This document shows, piece after piece, positions 24,440-36,680 of a stretch of DNA of 64,000 nt. This DNA comes from Ophiodon elongatus (taxonomy: Eukaryota; Chordata; Actinopteri; Perciformes; Hexagrammidae), in contig JACSYO010002130.1 of NCBI GenBank assembly GCA_016806645.1, forward strand, positions 326,501-390,500, read 5' to 3'. The position numbers and the translations under genes are program-made. Each line of letters starts with the position of its first letter. The stretch's first letter is position 1. The notes below the pieces were generated by a model. It had not been told where the DNA came from and ran no database searches. It saw only the letters and a program-made list of their open reading frames with translations.

Positions 24440-24875
24440 GGGGGGCGGGAGGGTATACACACATATGCATGTGGGTCAGAGTGACCCGAGGCCTAAAGGG
24501 AGGGATATGCGGGATGAGGACAACACGAGGGTTAAAGAGGACCCGCTCCCTATGTAGATATGAAAGGCTCATTCTAAAATTAAAAAAAACACAATTCTTA
24601 TTTGCAGGTGATTATACACTGAAGAAAATATCCCCCTAAATGTTACACACTGTTCCTTTAACTGTCAAAATATTCAATATGCTTGCACTTGGAAAAAAAA
24701 TTCTGTATTTTGTAGATCAAAGATCTCTCTTTTCTTCCAACTAAAACTACCACCTTTCTTATCCTAAATGCTGAAGCTGCTACACCTGTTAAGCTGTTGT
24801 AAACCTATCATTATGTAACTATGTGATAGGTTTATGTTGTGTGAGTGAGTTGAATGTTGTCTGGCGTCAATGATC

Positions 24876-27800
24876 CTACAGGGATCGATCAGCGATGGTG
24901 ACAGTTGCTGCGCCGTAGACCTGTCTGAGAGCAGGGCAGTCCAGAGAAGCGATCAACCTGCTGCTGCCGGCCCTCTGCGGGCTGAAATACTCGGTCCAGG
25001 TCAGAGAGGAGCTTCCCGGGATCAGACTGAAACCAGCAGAGTTGGAGTTAGATGCCAGAAGAACACAAGATTACAAGATATTCAAGACATTCAAGAAAAA
25101 TATTGTGTCAAGAAGCAGTAAAACCTGATGATAAGGGTACAAAAACATGCTTAAACCTGCAATGACTGATTTATTTAGTCTTGTGAACACAACATAGATT
25201 TATCATCAGTTAATGAAAGTTAAGTTGCTTCATACATTCATTCATTTATATGCCACCAAATTATCTGGAATTTGTTTCAAAGAAAAGGGCCTTTCAGACA
25301 CGAGCAACTGAACATTTCTCAATAGTGAACAACAGGAATTAATGACACATCCTGTATTTATTGAAGCATTAAAAGTGATTGATACGTTATCTATACATTG
25401 AGCATGATTATTGTACCCTAAAATGTTACCCAATAACCAAACTTTTCTTCTTTTGGGGCAAATGTTGGTTATGAATCTGGCAGGCTTGAATTTAAACAGA
25501 AAATAATCATGTTCTTTAACTTACATACTGACAAATACTGATTTGAAGTTTATGTAATTTGAATATCAGAACAGTGGATTTCTTTTAAAATGCACATTTG
25601 TAAAAATCTCTGCAGCCTATCATGATAATGTTGAAAACTTGAGTGATTCTCTCTTCAGCTGCAGGTTTGAGTGGTTATGAAAAGGGTACAAACTGAAACA
25701 CTAACATATTTAACGAGTAAAAGACCAAGATCACACCCGTTTCTTCTGTGCTGAACTCACCTGTAATATTTTGACATGGGCAGCATGAGCCCGGGTCCTT
25801 CCATGCGAATGTAGACGCCCTCCAGGCTGTAGGTGAAGGGGTTTGTAAACTCCACAGTCGCCGTCATCTCTTCATTCACTTTGCCGCCGGCAGACACCTG
25901 AAGAAAAAACAAAAAAACATGACAAATCTGCATACAAAAAGGACTTAAAGAGGACAGGAAGTAGAAACTTGTACAAATAACCTTTTTGCATCTTAAATAA
26001 TGCAGGATGCCAACAAAATTAAGATTAATTGTACGTGTAGACGGACTAAAAGCAACAGACCGTGACGGTGAGTTTGGCATTGCGCAGAGTGACGACTTTC
26101 ATGGCGGTGACGATCTGGCCCGTCTCCTTGACCTTCCCAGTGGCGATGAAGTGGAGGTTGGCCTGTTCCACAAGGTTCTTCATGTATTTCTTAGACTCGA
26201 CCATCACCAACTCCTTCACACCTGGAGAACACAAAAACACAACTCTGCTCTCTCTGCATTGACCTTTCATGTTTTCCTTTTAATAATCCTAGAACAACTG
26301 AACTTTATTGAGTGCTTTCATGTGTTACATTAAGATACTTTTACTGTTTACATATTCTTGATAATATATTTAATCTTGTCTGTGGTTGCTGAATAAATAT
26401 AATGAAAAGGTTTTTCGAAATACTTCTGAGTATTGATCTATTTTTGCTGGTGAGAAATAAATACAAACGCTTTTCTCACTTTGGTTGGGTTCAATCGTCA
26501 CTGAGGGATCCCTGAACAGGAACTCGGAGCTGGTGACTCCGGTGTAATACACCACGCTCCCGCTGATGTAGGCGTCCACGGTGCGGCGCTGGTCGCTGCG
26601 GTTTATGAACTCCAGGCTCAGCTCGAAGTCGTCACCCACGCTAATCTCCAGCGTGGGCAGGACCAGGTCCACGTCAGCCTCAGGGAGGTCAGACTTGTCT
26701 CGTTGACAGCCGTACTGCTCCGCTTTTTCCAGGACGGTCCGCTCCTCTGTACTGCCTAGATTGAATGATTGAAAGACATTAGTTAAAAGTGTAATATCAA
26801 TGTATTTAATGTTTTACCTTCCTGGTTATCTGCACAAAGTCAGCATATTTGTAGATACCTGGTCCTCCAGTGACAATATGGTTTAGGCTTAGAGCAGTCT
26901 AAACCCTTGTTGTAAATATTCACGCCAAATTTGTGGGAAAAAAATATTTTTGTCCCTTTTCAGAGAACTCTTGCCCCAAACCAAACCAGAATGATGTCAA
27001 GTGGTACCGAGTTCCCCACCAAAATGTCCACACCCCAAAAACCGAGCCACATCCAGCAGCGACACAGGGACACATGGCTGGATTCATGTTGGTGCCTCAT
27101 TCAGCATTTTAGTTGTGGTGGCTGATTTCAATTAAATTTCATATGTCTAGACCAATATCACAAATCACAAATTTGCCTCAGAGGGCTTTAAAATCTGTAC
27201 AACATCCTCTGTTCTTGGACCCTCGCAAGGAAAAACATATGTATATAAAACGTATATACCAGTATACATACAGTACGTATAACTTGTATTATCTAAATCA
27301 GAAGCTGAGGCTGCAGCAGAGGAAAATATTCTGCCTGCTTTTAAAACATTATTATTTTGTCTCTTTTCTGACCTTCAGGAAACTTGTATTGATCGCTGAT
27401 ATCTCGACGGGTCATGTCTCCTGGAGTCTTGGTCAAAACCATGCGGCCTACATGAGTCCGGTTCACCTTGACTGGCTCCAGAGACCCGTCTTTACTCCGG
27501 GTGTAAAACACCACATCGCTGTTGACCTGTCGGGAGACAGTAAGTGAAAGTGTCAAAAAACACTTGTTCTCAGCAATTACAGACAAAATAAGAAACTTTT
27601 TTTACAGAAGATCACACTGAAACAATGTAATTCAAAGACTCACCTCAGCAAACACAAAGGCAGCATCAAATGGGAAGCATATCTCCCCGTGTTTTATGGC
27701 CTGGACTGATGCAGGACCACATCTGTACATGCCTTTATGGATAATAAAGAATACGATTAATATTCTGTGGTTTCTGTGAATAGTTGGATTAGCAATTAAT

Positions 27801-30800
27801 ATAACTTTTAATAACCCATAATTATATATTATTATTTACCATCGCTGGTCTCCTGCGGTGTTGCATCCACAACCTGCCAGCCTCCAAAGCCAGCTGGGAG
27901 GTCTGGTCTGGACATGTAGCACTCATTCCAGCAGTGGTAGTTCCTGATAAAAGCATTATTTCAAATATCATCATCAACATTAGTATGATACAAGTCCTGT
28001 TTTATTATTATCTAAACTTGTCTGTTACCAATGGAGGCCTCTAAATAGAAAAGAAAGCAGAAAAAAAGATAGAGATATCTTGAGGTTTGGGTCTGTGGAT
28101 GGCACTAAGAGTGGAGTGCTCAGCATGTAAAGGGTTCATCTTCTGAGGAGCATGAACATGCTCAAAAGATCCCATAGCAAACTGTTGATTAGATCTTTAT
28201 ATTCCCTGTAAACAAGTGGAAATTTCGGGATGATGCTGACGTTAAAGAAAAAGTCAGGGAGTCACCAATAACCATTAAGATTCATCCTCTGGGGACCATG
28301 ACTATTCAAAACAAATGTTATGGCAATCTAAGTCTCACCGATGGTTGCTGAGGTCAAAAGTCAATGTAGATTGAAGATGTTTTACCAGATAGTGTCTTTG
28401 GTGTGGACGCGGTCAATCCTGCCGCTCTCATCCAGGATGATGTCGGTCTTCAGGTTTCCATCGTTGTCGTGAGCGGAGAAGAAGTTGGTGACGACCCGCG
28501 ATGGGATGCCCAGACAGCGCAGGACTGAAGGAAAAATATTTAATGAGCAAAGACAGAAATCAAGGTGTGAATAAACAAAAATTTAAGTCATGATTATAAT
28601 ACAACATTGGCTCAGGGAGTAGAGCGGGTCGTCCTTTAACCAGATCTACCTAGAAGGATGGCGGTTTGGTCGCAAAGTGTCATTGACAGGAACTAGAAAC
28701 CCATCTATTCAGTCTGGCTTTTATGTAGTGTTTTAGAACTTTATGGTTAATATTATTATTGCTTATTAAGTCTGATTGTATGCATTGTTTTATGTGTTTT
28801 TATGCTATAGTTTTAGTATTTATATATAATTTATTTCTTCATTTATTTTGCTCTAATTTTACTGTTTTTCCATGATCAATTTATTCAGAGTTGAATTTTA
28901 TTTATCTATTCATCTTTTTTTGATGTGCATGATTTTCGTCTCGGCAATCATTTGCAAATATCTTTGAATTGCATTGATTTGTTTGAAAGGTGCTACATAA
29001 ATAAAACTTGATTGAATGATAAAGCCAGACACTGAGCCTCAAGTTGCAGCCCTAAAATGCCAAAGATGGGTCAAATTTCATATCTGTATACGAGTGTCAT
29101 AAAGTTTTGGTCTCTATGCTTCCTTTCCTATCTCACTGAGCCTATGCATGAAATCCTACAATTCCTTTTTTGCTTGAGAATTTAGACATTTCTGTAAGTT
29201 CATTTATAGCAACATGGTTGCCCTTTCTCATCTTCTTACGAAATTCTCCACTGAGGGCAAGAAAACACTTGGAATCGGATTGGAGAGGATAAATATACAT
29301 ATTTCTTTTCTGCTACTTGGATCCAGTAAAGATCTTACAGGTGTTGAAGACAGCGGCGTAGACCCAGCACTGAGCGAAGCAGATGGAATTCTTGCTCCTG
29401 GCGTAAGTGAGTAGGATCTCTGTGCTGCCGGTCCAGGAAGTGGGCGCCACTCCGTAGCTGTAGTCGCCACTCCAGTTCCCCACCAGCACGCCTTCGTCAT
29501 CACGAGAGTTCAGCTGAGTGCGACAGAGAGCAAAATTTTTACGTTTATGGAAAAGTCCCCTTGACAAGCACTATATTTCAGACGTTTTTCTCTTTAAAAT
29601 TTGCAGGGAAATATTCAGGAAATAAAAAGATTCCCAGAGATATGAGTATGGGGTGATATAGAGGTTATAATAAAATAAACACAGTAAAACTAGTGAAAGC
29701 CCATATGTTTGGCAAATTACACTTTTTTTAAAATGCTGGGATTGTCTGAAAAGGCTATTCTGCTAAAGTCTAGCAGATAAATAATTATTATTATATGAGA
29801 GAAAACATTGAGATAACAGCTTGTCATATTTCAAGCTGGTGGTGTAACGGACAATTGTTGATCCGTGATTGTAAAATGTAGTGTTGGTGTGAAACTTGAA
29901 TAAACACAGTACATCAAAGAGATGTTTTCACAACAACAAAAATAGATATTAGAGATGAATTATGAGCTGTTTACACAAAGCTTTATACAGCTTATAATAT
30001 ATCATTAAAACTACCATAGATTTGTTTTAATCAATAAAATTACAATCCTTTATTTCCTCATGATTTGAATTGTGTGTTTTGATGAAGAAAAAAACACTAT
30101 CAATTACTTAAACAAAGTAAAAGGATAATGTTATAAATAGTCTGGATCCTTGTAGACCAGCTGCTATAATCAAACAACAAAGGGATCTGTATCTGGCAAT
30201 ATGGATCATCAATGATCGGCAATTAGTATCGGCAGCAAAGAAATGTGATCAGGAAGCTCTAAAAGTTATATTTGCTCCCTTTTTTCTTTTGTGATGATCC
30301 GATCCGTGACTCTAATCTCAAGACTCAAGGATATTATTCACTATATCAGCAATATTGTATGTTTTACTGCACAGTAATGTTCTGTGTGTATTGAAATTTA
30401 ACTGCCTATCTTATGTATCTGTAAACCAGTTTCCTGTGTTTTAGTGGACGTCCATGAATATTTTCTCACCATAGCAGAAGCCTTTCTGGTCACCCTGATG
30501 GGGTCTCCTCTGTTGGTGATGGGCATGTCAGCCCGGTCCATGATGTTTAGACAGGCATCCAGGATTCCAAAGTTAAACTAGAATTTTTTTTTAAATTAAG
30601 TAAAAAATAATTAGGAGATTCAGTCCTGAAGTCTTTTTGAAATGTTTTTTTTTTCTTCTACCTGTCCATAGTTCCAGTTTCTCTCAGCGATGTCGTCGTA
30701 GGCGCCGTGGTAGATGATCCCCATCTCATTCATCACACACTCCTGCCTCTCATTCTCATCATCCAGAAACACATCATCATCTGAAGGAAAAAAAGACAGC

Positions 30801-32794
30801 AGGTCATGTGGATTTTCATGGAAATGAAAGTGAGAAAAAAAAGACAATGAAATGTCAAAAAAAAAATTGAGGTCAAGAAACCTAAACCGACCCGAAACCC
30901 AGGGATTGAAGAGGATGTAGAGGTCTCGGCTATCGTCCCGTCTGGTCCTGCGGATGCCGAAGGGCGTCTTCACAGCGACGTACATGTGGTACTTCCCCAC
31001 AATGCAGTTTGCCACGGGAGTGATGCCCATGGTGACCGAGTTGTCGGCGGTGTCAGTGATGCGGCCTTTCCAGGAGCTTTGACGCTCCTTGGTGGGGAAG
31101 ACAGGAATATGGGTGCCCTTGCTGTACTGAGGGCTGGAGCCTGGGTGAACGGGGAGAAATGGCAGATTTATGCAAATGACAAGACGTCACAGACGACAAA
31201 ACTACAGTATGCTCAGCTCACCGATGACAAACTCCACAGCGAACGTGTCTGTAGCAGGTTTGTAGGGACGGTTGAAGACGATCTTGATCTGGAACTCTTG
31301 CCCTCGACGGATGATGAGATGGTTAGAGTTGAACATCATGGTGTGGTGTTGCATCTTGTTGCTCTCATCCGGCCCCCTCATCATGTCCACGTTGGAAATG
31401 TCCAAATATTCTGAATTGACAGAGAGAGACAAAGACATTCGTGACTGTTTGCAGTCATATATCACAAAAAATCCCAGTCACTGGATTCATAAACTGCTGT
31501 CACATCTGGATATCTCTCACTGAGCAGCTTTCTGATAATAGCACAGGGTGGAGAGCAGTGACAAGCTGCAGGAAGTGAGCAGAATTTATCCTATTTGGAC
31601 GTCATTCTTGTGTCAATCATGTGCACAAACTACAGGAAACTCTGTTAATGTCGGTAAGAAGAGACTTTATCTTCTCAAACCAAGAGGGGACATCTGTCTT
31701 CTGCCTTTAAAAGAAGAAAACTTAGTATGCGAGAAGAAAACACAATTTATGGTAAATTTTGCGATTTTTGCTTCCATAATATGTCTTCTTTCAGACGAGT
31801 GGAAAGAAAACATCCACAATACAAATGTAGGTGTTTATTTCTCTTTGGGTAGAGATTTGGGTAGATTTCTCCGAAATTCACCAAAAGTTAGCATTAGCGA
31901 ATGGATTATTTGCACATTTAAACATAACAGTTCAGAAAACTCGTAGAACCAAAAGTAATTGTCTTAATGTAAGTAATCAACTGGGGAGGTTTCATGGAAG
32001 TATTTACTCTATTCCCCTGTAGTGTCTTCAAAATGTAGGGAATTTTACAATATTAATCTTTAAAGGCAGTTTTCTCAGAATTAGATTTTTCTCAGATCCA
32101 TAAATCTCCATTTCAATTGCACTTACATACACCAAACGTTCCAATTTCATTCCTTTTTATATTCTCAAGGTTTTTACTGAGGGGTTTATTCATATATCAT
32201 TTATAGCCTGATTTATAGAACATTTAATTCCTAAAAACATGGCCTTTGTATCAATCTATAAATCAGAAAATACTGTCAAAGAGTTATCCAATATTCCCTC
32301 AGTAAAAACCTTTGAACCGTATACGTTTACAAAATGAAAAAAAGAATATTGAGCCTGGTTTCAACCAGTGTTCACATTTCTGTTGTGGAAATGTATGCAA
32401 ATGTGCGCATATTTAATAACATAATGCATGATTTTCATACTTAACCATAAAATGTCATAATACTTGTAATACCAAAAATAGCTGTATTAATGTAAGTAAT
32501 CACCTAGGAAAGTTTCATTGTGATATCTCTTAGTTCTATGGTTTCAAACTATAACTTGCATATTCAAGTTAATGACTCCACGAACGGTTTACAGTGCACT
32601 CCCTCACCAGTCATGGGTGGAAATCCTCTCGGGCCCGGGGCACCAAAGGGTTCAAACTCAGGTATGTCCGTTGAGTCAGAGTTTGAGCTGGAGGCGGGAG
32701 CTGCGGTGCGGCCGCGGTTCGTCATCTTGGGAGGGGGTCCGGTGGGAGCAGGGGGGGCAAGAGTGGAGATCGGGGTGGCACCTTGATCAGACAT
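24876..32794 (-). CDS. f13a1: Coagulation factor XIII A chain (transglutaminase), 14 coding exons, 745 aa
   Basis: Calcium-dependent transglutaminase that cross-links glutamine and lysine side chains, classically in fibrin clots. Exons (minus): 32608-32794, 31222-31410, 30892-31140, 30662-30780, 30470-30577, 29339-29513, 28386-28524, 27840-27943, 27644-27732, 27373-27526, 26480-26755, 26061-26221, 25761-25897, 24876-25026. They sum to exactly 746 codons with stop, and with the non-coding first exon give 15 exons, as in human F13A1. The activation peptide ends at GAPGPR56|GF, a thrombin-type site like human VPR|G. The catalytic triad is Cys333, His392 (NYHCWNE) and Asp415 (VVDATPQE), all shifted by 19 from human Cys314/His373/Asp396. 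Two C-terminal beta-barrels follow (from about residue 530). Odd points: the active-site block reads FAQCWVYAAV instead of the usual YGQCWVFAGV, and the donor after 30892 is GTCGGT. TGM1 is the nearest alternative, but VFNTFLRCLGIP and the exon count favour F13A1. Confidence 0.88.
28110..28380 (-). repeat. Dispersed fish repeat (GGTCCCCAGAGGA family), reverse copy
   Basis: Contains TTCATCCTCTGGGGACCATGA (about 28285-28305), the reverse complement of the motif at 5930 and 36615, plus a second diverged ATCTTCTGAGGAGCATGAAC block near 28138. It lies in the f13a1 intron between coding exons 7 and 8. Confidence 0.55.
28603..29026 (+). mobile_element. tRNA-derived SINE-like element in an f13a1 intron
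   Basis: The head at 28607-28673 reads GGCTCAGGGAGTAGAGCGGG (A-box-like), CGTCCTTTAACC, then GGATGGCGGTTTGGTCGC (B-box-like), resembling the tRNA-like start of fish SINEs. About 300 bases on, AAAGGTGCTACATAAATAAA followed by TTGATTGA (about 28986-29016) resembles a common fish element tail. The middle is A+T rich and unassigned, so head and tail might belong to two insertions. Confidence 0.5.
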
Positions 32795-34387
32795 GATGGT
32801 GATCGCTCAGGGTGCAGGATCCGTCACAGGACTGCAAGAGGAGAGCGAATGGAAAACACAAATTTTTTACACCTACTTTTTGTATGACTGACTTCACATT
32901 TAAAATATGCCACTAGTTAGTCAGTCAACATATTTTTTTAAGGCTGAATTCCCACCATGCTGTGTTCATTCCTGCGTGGCAGGCAAACTGTTTTAAAACC
33001 CATCTGCTTTACATTTGTGGAAAAACTGGAAACACTGTGAATGATGAAACAACAGAGTGAAATACTTTTATATATCACATGTGGTTTCCATGTGTGTGTT
33101 TGTGGGTTGGGTGGAGGGGAGTTTACAGTCACTCCTCTTCCTGTTAGATGTTGGTAAAGAAAGACAGTTTTAGTGTTTGGTGATTTATTTTCACTTCACA
33201 AATATTGTATTTGTATATTTTCTGCGGTCACACAGAGAAACATTAATCATGTATTTTAAAAGAACGCAGAACAGCCATGGAGGGAAACCACAGCGAGTCC
33301 TCTGTGGGAAACCTTGTTATTATGGACTACTACCTACTGATGGTAGTACTAGCACTAGAGGTAATCTAATCAAAAGTATTACCAATAATAATAAAAGTTG
33401 TATTATTGGTAGTAGTGAGAGAAATCCATATAGTATTTATTAAAATAAAGACATTACTCCTACTCCTATTATACTGTTTGTGGTTTAAAATCAATATTTG
33501 GTGGGTTATTAGTCTCTTTAAGATAATCAATTGAATATCTTTGGGTTTTGGACTGTTGATTGGACAAAAAATAGATACTTAAGACTTTACCTTGAAAATT
33601 CTCACTATTATTTGACATTCTATAGACCAAACAAATAATCAGTTAGTTGAGAAACGCAATTCACAAGATGAATGATTTGCATGGAAACAACAGTGCGTAC
33701 ATATGAGGAAAACTTTGCACTTATGATTAATATCTGTTCGCCCAAAGGCATCATTACAACCCCTCCCCACTTTTTTATTTGGTATTTGTGTTGTTTTTTC
33801 TGTGATATTGATTAAAAACACAGAAGCGTTGCTGTTGACTTTCAGTACTTTGACAGTACAAGTAATATTAGTGGTAAAAAGAAGACTGTTAAAGTCTCCC
33901 AAACAAGTCAAAGAAAACAATCAACAAACTGACCACTGCAGCAGGTTCAAACCTGGGTGTGAACACATCTAACTGATGTAAACAAAGACCCTCAGTTTAC
34001 TCAGAATGACTCATTCAATCCACAAAACATGAAACCGAAATAAAATGACATCAACCCTTTCAGCCCTCATGGCGACACCGAGCAGCATGAACTTAGTGCC
34101 ACGACGGTTATGTAAGTATGATTTAACCATTAAACACACCACCGCTGTTTTCCTAAGGTGCGAGCAGAGCGTACACACACAGCGTCGGGTGCGTGTGTTG
34201 CAAACACCTGCCAGAGAATGAGGCCCACTGTTGCGTAATGTGGGCGTGTGCCGGTCGAGCGGAGACGCTTGGGACGACGTTTGGCTGCTTGAGTCATCAT
34301 TTAACACAGTGAAAGCTCTGTTTTCACCTCAACCTCCGGTGGCACAGAGAGACATGCTCACCTTCTGCAGACTGGCAGAGGGACAAG

Positions 34388-34493
34388 TGGGCAGACAGAC
34401 AGACAGACAGGCAGACAGACAGACGGGCAGGCAGGCAGACAGACAGACAGACAGACAGGCGGACAGACAGGCAGGCGGACAGACAGACAGGCA
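34388..34493. repeat. (CAGA)n/(CAGG)n microsatellite
   Basis: About 105 bases of CAGA with GGCAGGCAG and GGCGGACAG variants. It is independent of the larger tract at 5343 and lies in the f13a1 first intron. Confidence 0.95.
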
Positions 34494-35510
34494 GCACAGT
34501 GGTGGAAAGAAACAACTTTGAGGTACTTGTACTTGACTTGAGTATTTCTATTTTATTGTACTTTATACTTAAACTCCACAGAGGAAAATATTGTGGTTTT
34601 TACTCTACCATATATTTTTGTCAGCTCTGGTTACTTACAGATTTTGCATAAAAACATGTGATGAGCTTATACCTAAAATGTAACATACCATTTAAGCTCA
34701 TTGTCACATTTCAGGTGTTTATGAGGTGTTAACAGTGATTTTCAGATGGTTTCATTTAAGTAACTACTTGAGGCCCAAAGAGGTAAAACCAAAATATGAA
34801 CACAGGTTTGCGTAGAAGAACTTAATTCATTATCACATTTATCTTTCACTGGACTAAACAAAGTAAATATTTTTTAAGCAGTGTGGAAAAAGTAAAATGT
34901 TACTTGTAAATTGATGCGTCAGTTTCTGCGATATAATAATGTTATTAGTCACAAGGTCATGTTTGTTCAGCACAAGTACTTTTACTTCTGTAAAGTACTC
35001 CTTTACTTCCTCCACTGTTACATCACATATATCGTCCAAAGTTTAACGATGTGCCAATTGCTGATTTCAGAGTCCCATGCAAGTCCTAGATAACCTACAA
35101 GATTCATGTTAAATAAAGTCAAACTTATTTTGTATGGGCATTGGCGGAAGAAATACACTTAAATAACATCACATGACATTTACTCGTGCAAGTCAACTTC
35201 ATCAAACATGCCGATCTAGCTCGAGCGCTACGTTTAGAGACAATAGGAGAAAGAGAGAGCGATTGATCCAGTTATAACTGGAGACACCCCAACTACAGTG
35301 TGGTGTTTGTTTCGCTTAGTTTAGTGACAAGTTCGGCATAAAAAACTTTAAAAAGTACAAAAATTAATTATGAAATCTCAAGTAGAACTATGAGTGGTAC
35401 AAAATGGAAATATTCAAGTATTTAAAAACTGTGCTTGAATCCAGTGTTTGAGTAAATGCATTTAATGTCTTCTGCAGATCAGTGACCTAAAACTTTACCA
35501 GTTCTGAGAC

Positions 35511-35552
35511 ACGTATATATACTATATATATATATATATAGTATATACACGT
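35511..35552. repeat. TA-rich palindrome
   Basis: CACGTATATATAC, (TA)n, GTATATACACGTG: an imperfect inverted repeat around a TA dinucleotide run. It could extrude as a cruciform. Confidence 0.7.
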
Positions 35553-36160
35553 GCACACATATGTTTTTTAACACAACTGTGGCAAATGCGGACACAGGAG
35601 AAACATCCACACACATGTTACCCAGCTGGACTGAGCCTTTTTGTGCTCACCATAAAACTCTCTGCCAAGACCAGACTTCCCACAGCAAAAGTTAAACGAA
35701 CCAGGTTTTGCATGTATGATAAACTTTATGGACATAAACCTTCAGTTTTATTTATTTTTCTATTGTTAGTGTTACTATTACGGTAACTATAATATTCAGG
35801 TAAAAGCCCATTGATCTAGGTAGTGACATCTGGACTGTTGGGACCTACAGCAGCCATTCCATCAAATTTACATGTCAGAAAAGTGCATGAATATTAAAAT
35901 AACCCTAGTAATGCACAATAGGCTTTGTTTGAGTTTGTTCAACCAAAACGGTATCAAAGATTGCATAACAACAAACGCAGAATGTCCTAAATTACTTTCA
36001 GATGTGGCATCATTCTTTTGCATCTTCGCATCTGGAAGGTATTAGCTAAACAAAACTACCAAGCTGCAGAGGAATTTTTCGGTGCGATTAAATTGTTGCA
36101 CCGCAGCGGAGTTCTGACAAATGAATGCAAACTTTGTGTTTACGTGCAGAGTGGACTCAC

Positions 36161-36204
36161 CTCAGATGAAGTTGGAGAGAGAAGCTGCTGTTGGTTGGAG
36201 TCGG

Positions 36205-36239
<35 letters not shown>

Positions 36240-36240
36240 G
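36161..36240 (-). other. f13a1: Non-coding first exon of f13a1 (inferred)
   Basis: On the minus strand the donor CATCTGAG|GTGAGTCC lies at 36161/36160, and a TATA box sits 25-30 bases upstream of the inferred start near 36240. The matching acceptor is at 32832 (TTGCAG|TCCTGTG), 37 bases before the start codon. Human F13A1 also begins with a non-coding exon. The exon carries (CAG)10 in transcript orientation at 36206-36235. Confidence 0.65.
36206..36235. repeat. f13a1: (CTG)10 trinucleotide repeat in the f13a1 5' UTR
   Basis: Ten uninterrupted CTG units on the plus strand, CAG in the f13a1 transcript, within the inferred non-coding first exon. Confidence 0.9.
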
Positions 36241-36264
36241 TCTTGGGAGACTTCTGCTTCTCCT

Positions 36265-36270
36265 TTTATA
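36265..36270 (-). promoter_or_regulatory. f13a1: TATA box of f13a1
   Basis: GGGTATAAAAGGAG on the minus strand, a consensus TATA box placed correctly relative to the inferred non-coding first exon. Confidence 0.65.
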
Positions 36271-36559
36271 CCCTACAGGGGAAAGGAAGAGCCATCCATC
36301 AGACCTCTTCAGGGAAATGGTGCCATCGTGGGTGTGACGGTCAGTCCAACTTAGGAGCAGGATGTGGAATCTACCGTCTCTGTTCAAACCACAGCTGGAT
36401 GAAGCTCAAAGTCACTCTGATGTTTGAGCTCTGCAGCTTTCAGATGGGACACATTTTGTTATACATGTGGGTTTAACGTGACAAAGACATCCATCTTCAT
36501 CGTTATACCGATGATAAGGAGGACACACATCTTTATTTGGTTTCAGTTTGCTTTATTTT

Positions 36560-36680
36560 AGTTCATTAGCCATGCCAGCGATACTGCTACAAGACATTTT
36601 GTACATATGTTCATGGTCCCCAGAGGAAGAATTGCAATAACTTAATACAGCCATCGTTACTACTGCACAAGAGTCTACCA
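36560..36680 (+). repeat. Dispersed fish repeat (GGTCCCCAGAGGA family), short copy
   Basis: ACAAGACATTTTGTACATA, then TTCATGGTCCCCAGAGGAAG, matching the copies near 5930 and 28300. Only the core of the element is present. Confidence 0.6.

Larger units (their letters stand above)
23577..24535 (+). mobile_element. piggyBac-type deletion derivative flanked by TTAA
   Basis: The segment is bounded by TTAA at 23577-23580 and 24532-24535. The outer ends are inverted: the left reads TTAACACACCTGTGTTGTCC and the reverse complement of the right reads TTAACCCTCGTGTTGTCCTC, sharing GTGTTGTCCTC. Just inside, GGGTCACTCTGACCC (left) and GGGTCAGAGTGACCC (right) are reverse complements. Near the right end is a short frame for a cysteine-rich zinc-binding tail as found at the C-terminus of piggyBac transposases (listed separately). 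TTAA target sites, terminal repeats and that tail together identify the family. The rest of the transposase is missing, so the element cannot move by itself. Confidence 0.75.
32832..36160 (-). other. f13a1: First intron of f13a1
   Basis: Bounded by the donor GAG|GTGAGT at 36161/36160 and the acceptor CTCTTGCAG at 32832 on the minus strand. It contains a CAGA microsatellite (34388-34493), a TA-rich palindromic stretch (35511-35552) and otherwise unremarkable A+T-rich DNA. No independent gene is seen in it. Confidence 0.6.

Noticed and set aside
28603..28675. Functional tRNA gene
   Set aside because: A- and B-box-like blocks are present but the cloverleaf pairing is not preserved, and element-like sequence follows; a SINE head fits better.
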